DNA of 64,000 bases from Scandinavium vulneris_A (GTDB taxonomy: Bacteria > Pseudomonadota > Gammaproteobacteria > Enterobacterales > Enterobacteriaceae), in the NCBI GenBank assembly GCA_046518185.1, contig JBKGRZ010000003.1:248001-312000 (forward strand). The letters are read 5' to 3'. The position numbers and the translations under genes were made by a program. Shown one piece after another: positions 60,187 to 64,000 of this stretch (position 1 is its first letter; each line of letters starts with the position of its first letter). Under the pieces are notes generated by a model, which saw nothing but the letters and a program-made list of their open reading frames with translations, had not been told where the DNA came from and ran no database searches.

Positions 60187-60765
60187 TCAGGCGATCACCG
60201 ACATTCTCAGCGGAACGGCAAACGGGTTCGGTCGCCCACCGCGACTGACCTGTGACTTCTTGAACGCACGCGAAGGTGGGCTACACAGGCTGCAGGTAAA
60301 CGGGTTTTTAATGAACTCCGTGGTCACCACAAAGCCGCCCTGACAGACGTTGCAGGCTTTGCGGGAAATAATGCCGCAGTCAATAAAACGTAATAATGTC
60401 CAGGCACGCGTCAGGCCCAATACCGGTTTCTCGTCAGCCGAAGGACTACACTGTTCGAGATATAACCGATAGGTCTTCATCAGCGTTTCAATCGGACGGC
60501 CTTGACTCGTCTGTTTTAAATAGAGATAGATGTTATAAAACATCGACGAGTGAATATTCTGTTCCCAGGACATAAACCAGTCTTCGGAAAACGGTAACAT
60601 CCCTTTCGGCGGCGGACAGCCGCGCAGTTCTTTATATAAGCGTAACAGGCGACGACGGCTTAACGAGGTTTCTGATTCCAGAACCTGCATTCGTGCGCCA
60701 AGAGAAATTAATCCCATCGCGATGTTCACTTCTTCAATTTCTTGCAGCAGGCTTTTCTCAGACAT
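60187..60765 (-). CDS. flhC: Flagellar master regulator subunit FlhC
   Basis: 192 aa, the E. coli length, from MSEKSLLQEIEEVNIAM with SD GAGGTGG. The zinc cysteines are C138/C141 (KACNVCQG) and C158/C161 (FTCSLCSP). The DNA-contact core LESETSLSRRRLLRLYKELRGC and PPPKGMLPFSEDWFMSWEQN is well conserved; the rest is diverged. Forms FlhD4C2, which activates class 2 flagellar genes. The start overlaps flhD by 8 bp. Confidence 0.95.
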   Translation of the reverse strand: MSEKSLLQEIEEVNIAMGLISLGARMQVLESETSLSRRRLLRLYKELRGCPPPKGMLPFSEDWFMSWEQNIHSSMFYNIYLYLKQTSQGRPIETLMKTYRLYLEQCSPSADEKPVLGLTRAWTLLRFIDCGIISRKACNVCQGGFVVTTEFIKNPFTCSLCSPPSRAFKKSQVSRGGRPNPFAVPLRMSVIA

Positions 60766-61117
60766 TCCAGCCACCTCGTTCAACGGCAACCGGTTCTTCA
60801 GTCAGTGAGTTCAGCAAATTAGTCGATAAAATAATTCCGGTATGAATTTGCTGTAACGCCTCAATACGCGAATCTTTAGTCAAATTCTCAATCACCACTT
60901 CATCGTCAACGCGCAGTCGGCAAATCAGTTGATTGGTTGCCGCCAGCTTCATTAATTGTGGAAGCGACAGTTCTTTCAGATTATCAATCGTACCCTCTGC
61001 TAATCCCAGGCGAAAACCTGCGGCAAATTTATCCTGTCGAATTAACTGCTGAGCCAGCAGAAGATAGGACAAATTAATATCGTGGATCTGTTGTAAGTAC
61101 TCATCAAAGTTGGACAC
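60758..61117 (-). CDS. flhD: Flagellar master regulator subunit FlhD
   Basis: 119 aa from a GTG (SNFDEYLQQIHDINLSYLLL), chosen because it has TGAGGT eight bases upstream and gives the family length. An ATG seven codons earlier lacks an SD. HDINLSYLLLAQ and LQQIHTGIILSTNLLN are the conserved ends; the middle is strongly diverged from E. coli FlhD. Partner of FlhC in the class 2 activator complex. The first gene after a long structured leader. Confidence 0.93.
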   Translation of the reverse strand: MSNFDEYLQQIHDINLSYLLLAQQLIRQDKFAAGFRLGLAEGTIDNLKELSLPQLMKLAATNQLICRLRVDDEVVIENLTKDSRIEALQQIHTGIILSTNLLNSLTEEPVAVERGGWNV

Positions 61118-61477
61118 AAGAAAGACCTCATTATTCATCAGCCATGCGCTGGCGGAGTCAACATACGTAACTTTCGTTACTGGACTGATGCAGAGGATCT
61201 TTTGGCATTGAGATGCCTGAGTCGCGTTAGAGAATAACTCAGTCAATTATATAATTTTCAATTCAATGCCAAAGGATGACTGCACCGTGAAGCTGAGCAA
61301 ATCATATCCACTAAGAATTTTCCGCACAACGCATCGGAAATGTCCTGGTCAACCGTTAAACGTGTAACCACCTGATTCAATTGATCAATAAGCGTTATTA
61401 AACGTTCTTAATTCTCCGAGCTTTAACCTAAGTCCTTAATCATAAACAATATTAATATTGTTAATGTTAGATAGTTG
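61118..61477 (-). promoter_or_regulatory. flhDC upstream region with nested inverted repeats
   Basis: 360 bp between fliA and flhD. TTTGGCATTGA (61201-61211) is repeated inverted as TCAATGCCAAA (61263-61273). Inside lies a second pair CTGAGT/ACTCAG (61217-61222, 61237-61242). Together they could fold into a 73-nt stem-loop beginning about 85 nt before flhD. The distal part toward fliA is AT-rich. No -10/-35 assigned with confidence. Confidence 0.5.
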
Positions 61478-62206
61478 TTACGTTCCGGCCTCGTAATCCA
61501 TACGACTCCGTAACCTTTTGACAGCCAGGCTGTGCAACTGACTGACACGTGTCTCAGTAATACCCAGTACCAGACCAATCTCTTTCATGTTTAAATCTTG
61601 CTGATAGTACAACTGCAAAATCCGTTGCTCACGTTCAGGGATCAGCCGAATATGTTCAGAAATATTCTCTATCAGATTTTGTTGGATAGCGTCATTCACT
61701 GGATTCAGTGCCGCATTTTCTTCACCGTTGTTTTCCCACACGTCAGCAAAATTTTCCTGCAACTCATCCATCGAATACATCTGACTGCTGTTATTATCCG
61801 CCAGCATCTGCTGAAACTCTTTCAGCGACACGCCCATTCTTTCCGCAATATCGGACTCTGTCGCCTCCCTTCCTTTCTCCTGTTCTATTTGCTGGATAAT
61901 GGCACTTATTTCACGGGTGTGCGTTCGCACCCGACGAGGCACCCAGTCACGCTCACGTAATTCATCTAATAATGACCAGCGTACCCGTTGCGTAATCCAT
62001 GCACTGAGCGTTACCCCTTTTTTAGGATCGAAATTTTCAATCGCCCCTAAAAAACCCATCGCCCCGGCCTGAATAAGGTCGTCCAGTTCAACACTGGCGG
62101 GCAGGCGTTTTTGCAAGCGCAAAGCTTCCTGCCGGACGATGCTATGAAATTTCGACCACAGTGCCGCTTTATCTTCAAGGCCTTCAGCCGTGTATATCCC
62201 GTCCAC
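61478..62206 (-). CDS. fliA: Flagellar sigma-28 factor FliA
   Basis: 242 aa from a GTG (DGIYTAEGLEDKAALW), chosen since it aligns with the E. coli start MNSLYTAEG and has GGTGG 8 bp upstream; another GTG four codons earlier is possible. Sigma region 2 RLPASVELDDLIQAGAMGFLGAIENFD, region 3 and region 4 LPEREQRILQLYYQQDLNMKEIG are recognisable (each quoted in part), ending SQLHSLAVKRLRSRM. Roughly half the residues differ from E. coli FliA. In E. coli fliA lies with fliZ near fliC, so placing it directly upstream of flhDC is unusual. Confidence 0.93.
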   Translation of the reverse strand: MDGIYTAEGLEDKAALWSKFHSIVRQEALRLQKRLPASVELDDLIQAGAMGFLGAIENFDPKKGVTLSAWITQRVRWSLLDELRERDWVPRRVRTHTREISAIIQQIEQEKGREATESDIAERMGVSLKEFQQMLADNNSSQMYSMDELQENFADVWENNGEENAALNPVNDAIQQNLIENISEHIRLIPEREQRILQLYYQQDLNMKEIGLVLGITETRVSQLHSLAVKRLRSRMDYEAGT

Positions 62207-62373
62207 GTTCCTTTCCACCCAATATTCTCAGTAAGAATTATCCGGTGAAAACGAGCATTCAAATAGTGCAATAAGCTTTTATAAAAATGCCCAATCTGTT
62301 ACTTCAGGCGCGGCTAATTTTGATGAAGCTAATTAGCCGCAAACCTGACGGTAATTAAATGTATGACTCAGGA
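62207..62373 (-). promoter_or_regulatory. fliA upstream region with dyad after the MCP gene
   Basis: 167 bp. GCGGCTAATT (62310-62319) pairs with AATTAGCCGC (62331-62340), extended by CAGG/CCTG (62305-62308, 62344-62347). A likely 3' hairpin of the MCP transcript, without a U run. AT-rich sequence (TTTTATAAAAGC) nearer fliA may hold its promoter. Confidence 0.5.
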
Positions 62374-64000
62374 TTAAAACGTTTCCCACTGCGCGTTATC
62401 TTTGTCGTTGATAACAGGATGGCGCTGGGTAATACGCTCATCCAGCATGGGTTTATTGACTCGTTCACTTTCGGTGCTCAGGACAAACTGCGCGACCAGT
62501 TTTTCCAGCGCATCGGACTGCGCCTCCAGATCTCCGGCAGCCATCGCCGCTTCTTCGACCATGGCGGCATTTTGCTGGGTGACCAGATCCATCTCATTCA
62601 CGGCCTGAGAAATCTGATTGATGCCCGCGCTCTGCTCGTCAGAAGCAGAGGTTATCTCACCCATAATCTGTGTCACCTGCGCTACCGAACTGACAATCTC
62701 CTGCATCACTACGCTGGCCTGATTCACCTGGCGCGAACCGGTATCCATATTGCTGACACACACCGTGATCAGTTGGTTAATCTCTTTCGCCGCATCGGCG
62801 CTGCGTTTGGCCAGGTTACGCACTTCTTCGGCCACCACCGCAAAGCCACGCCCCTGCTCACCGGCGCGCGCTGCTTCGACGGCGGCATTCAGCGCCAGAA
62901 TGTTGGTCTGGTTGGCGATGCTGTCGATAACGCTATTGATATCGGCAATCTGACGCGAGCTTTCGCTGATTTGCGCCATGATATGTTCCAGACTCTGCAT
63001 GGCTTCCCCGCCGTGTTCGGCGTTGCTGCTGGCGCTTTCTGCCAACTGGCGCGCGGCATGGGCGTTATCAGCATTCTGACGGACGGTGGTTTTTATCTGC
63101 TCCATGCTGGCGGCAGTTTCCTGCAATGCCGCCGCCTGCTCTTCGGTACGGGAAGAGAGATCGTTATTGCCGTGGGCAATTTCCTGAGCGTTGGTATGAA
63201 TATGCTGCACGCTCTGGCGGATGCCCAGGATAGTGCCGGTCAGCGAGGTCCGCATCTGCTCCATTTCGTTAAGCATCTTGCCGATTTCATTATCACTGCC
63301 TGTTTCGACGGCGTTGCTGAGATCCCCCGCAGCGATTTTTTTCAGCACCTCGACGGTCATTTCCATACGCCGCACAAGCGTTTTACGTAACCAGAAACGT
63401 ACGGCTATCAGCATCGCAATCGACAGGATAAGCACCACCAGACCAACGCTAATCATGCGCTGATAATCGGTTTCCGCCGAGTCGATGTAGCGTTTGCTCT
63501 GGCTGGCCGTCAGGTCACTGTAGCGTTCAATTTTATCGCGCAGCGTCGTGCGCATTGCCATCTCGCTCTCCAGCGATCCGGTGTATTCCTGCGGACGTTG
63601 CAGGTAATCCATTCGCGCCAGCGCCACCTTATGAACGGCATCAAATGCGCTCTTCACCTGGGCTGCGGCACTCTCTTCTTCGGGGGTATTGAAGGGCGAA
63701 GCGATAAACTGCTCCATATTACTGTGGGCAGATTTCAGCACATCCTGTGTGTGCGATACCAACGCGGGTGGCAGGGAATGTCCCAGGGACGACATCAGCA
63801 TCATGCCATTGATGTTCGCCAGCGTGGCGCTGATGTTATATGCCGTATCACGCATCTGGTCGTTATTTTCTGAAGCCACCAGAATACGTTTGAAATTACC
63901 GTTATTAGAGATGGAATTAGAAACGGAAAAAACCGTTACCCCGAGGAGAATAATGGCAAACAGGCTGATAACCAGGCTTACCGCGGTATAGATTTTTAGT
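62374..64000 (-). CDS. Methyl-accepting chemotaxis protein (5' end outside window)
   Basis: About 542 codons visible; the frame is open through the window edge (LKIYTAVSLVISLFAIILLG = TM1), so only a few N-terminal residues are missing. Periplasmic helical ligand domain (Tar/Tsr-type four-helix bundle length but unrelated pocket residues), TM2 about MISVGLVVLILSIAMLIAVR, HAMP, methylation helices with the tip EAARAGEQGRGFAVVAEEVRNLA (quoted in part), and the C-terminal CheR/CheB pentapeptide QWETF. Ligand not predictable. It heads the minus-strand flagellar block and may be its dedicated receptor. Confidence 0.9.
   Translation of the reverse strand, partial: LKIYTAVSLVISLFAIILLGVTVFSVSNSISNNGNFKRILVASENNDQMRDTAYNISATLANINGMMLMSSLGHSLPPALVSHTQDVLKSAHSNMEQFIASPFNTPEEESAAAQVKSAFDAVHKVALARMDYLQRPQEYTGSLESEMAMRTTLRDKIERYSDLTASQSKRYIDSAETDYQRMISVGLVVLILSIAMLIAVRFWLRKTLVRRMEMTVEVLKKIAAGDLSNAVETGSDNEIGKMLNEMEQMRTSLTGTILGIRQSVQHIHTNAQEIAHGNNDLSSRTEEQAAALQETAASMEQIKTTVRQNADNAHAARQLAESASSNAEHGGEAMQSLEHIMAQISESSRQIADINSVIDSIANQTNILALNAAVEAARAGEQGRGFAVVAEEVRNLAKRSADAAKEINQLITVCVSNMDTGSRQVNQASVVMQEIVSSVAQVTQIMGEITSASDEQSAGINQISQAVNEMDLVTQQNAAMVEEAAMAAGDLEAQSDALEKLVAQFVLSTESERVNKPMLDERITQRHPVINDKDNAQWETF

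Noticed and set aside
61118..61246. 43-residue N-terminal extension of FlhD
   Set aside because: No SD at its TTG start, no similarity to FlhD proteins, and a GTG with TGAGGT at ideal spacing gives the family length.

Overview
The window is a chromosomal segment from a motile member of the Enterobacteriaceae. Most genes match Escherichia coli K-12 genes of the 99-100 min region in order and length: deoCABD, yjjI-yjjW, yjjV-yjjU, ytjA, osmY, prfC, yjjG-rimI-holD, rsmC, leuQPV, yjjZ, fhuF, bglJ/yjjQ, yjjPB, dnaTC, yjjA, opgB, tsr, btsT-yjiX-yjiA, yjiN and yjiS/yjiR. Several insertions, including pobA/pobR, a nupX-type transporter and an N-acyl-D-amino-acid cluster, together with GC-rich coding sequence, point away from E. 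coli toward an Enterobacter/Klebsiella (including K. aerogenes-like)/Lelliottia/Kosakonia-type genome. The species cannot be fixed from the sequence alone.

Layout. 1-8.2 kb: nucleoside and deoxyribose catabolism (deo operon with a conserved DeoR/CRP/CytR-type control region), the glycyl-radical pair YjjI/YjjW and a CNT nucleoside transporter. 8.3-16.4 kb: housekeeping genes ending in three tandem tRNA-Leu(CAG) genes. 16.4-18.9 kb: iron block (Fur-boxed yjjZ, fhuF) flanking a membrane diguanylate cyclase. 19-25 kb: accessory genes (orphan PTS IIC, YbaK-like editing protein, BglJ/YjjQ, PobA/PobR). 25-32.5 kb: yjjPB, dnaTC, yjjA, opgB, tsr. 32.6-39.9 kb: a cluster with RpiR regulator, DgoA-type aldolase, DgoK-type kinase, Na+/solute symporter, RidA, D-aminoacylase and a PLP D-amino-acid dehydratase. 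Together these enzymes would convert an N-acetylated 2-amino-sugar acid to pyruvate and glyceraldehyde-3-phosphate. 40-45 kb: pyruvate transporter btsT with its CRP and BtsR sites, yjiX, yjiA and a periplasmic phytase-like protein. 45.1-46.8 kb: an AT-rich islet at the position of the E. coli immigration control region, holding a broken symE-like gene and a small operon ending in an orphan T6SS Hcp. 46.8-49.9 kb: a xap-like nucleoside cluster with an unusual MFS transporter. 50-55.8 kb: yjiN, a MarR-controlled HlyD/DUF2955 efflux pair, yjiS and yjiR. 55.8-64 kb: all on the minus strand, an MCP, fliA, flhDC, motAB, cheA and cheW.

The last block is the most unusual. fliA sits directly upstream of flhDC, the operon stops after cheW without cheRBYZ, and FlhD and FliA are clearly diverged from the E. 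coli proteins. It looks like a relocated, laterally acquired or secondary flagellar locus joined to the yjiR region. The tsr gene at its usual position has a near-perfect sigma-28 promoter, so it should respond to a FliA. The 32.6-39.9 kb cluster is the best candidate for an undescribed pathway.
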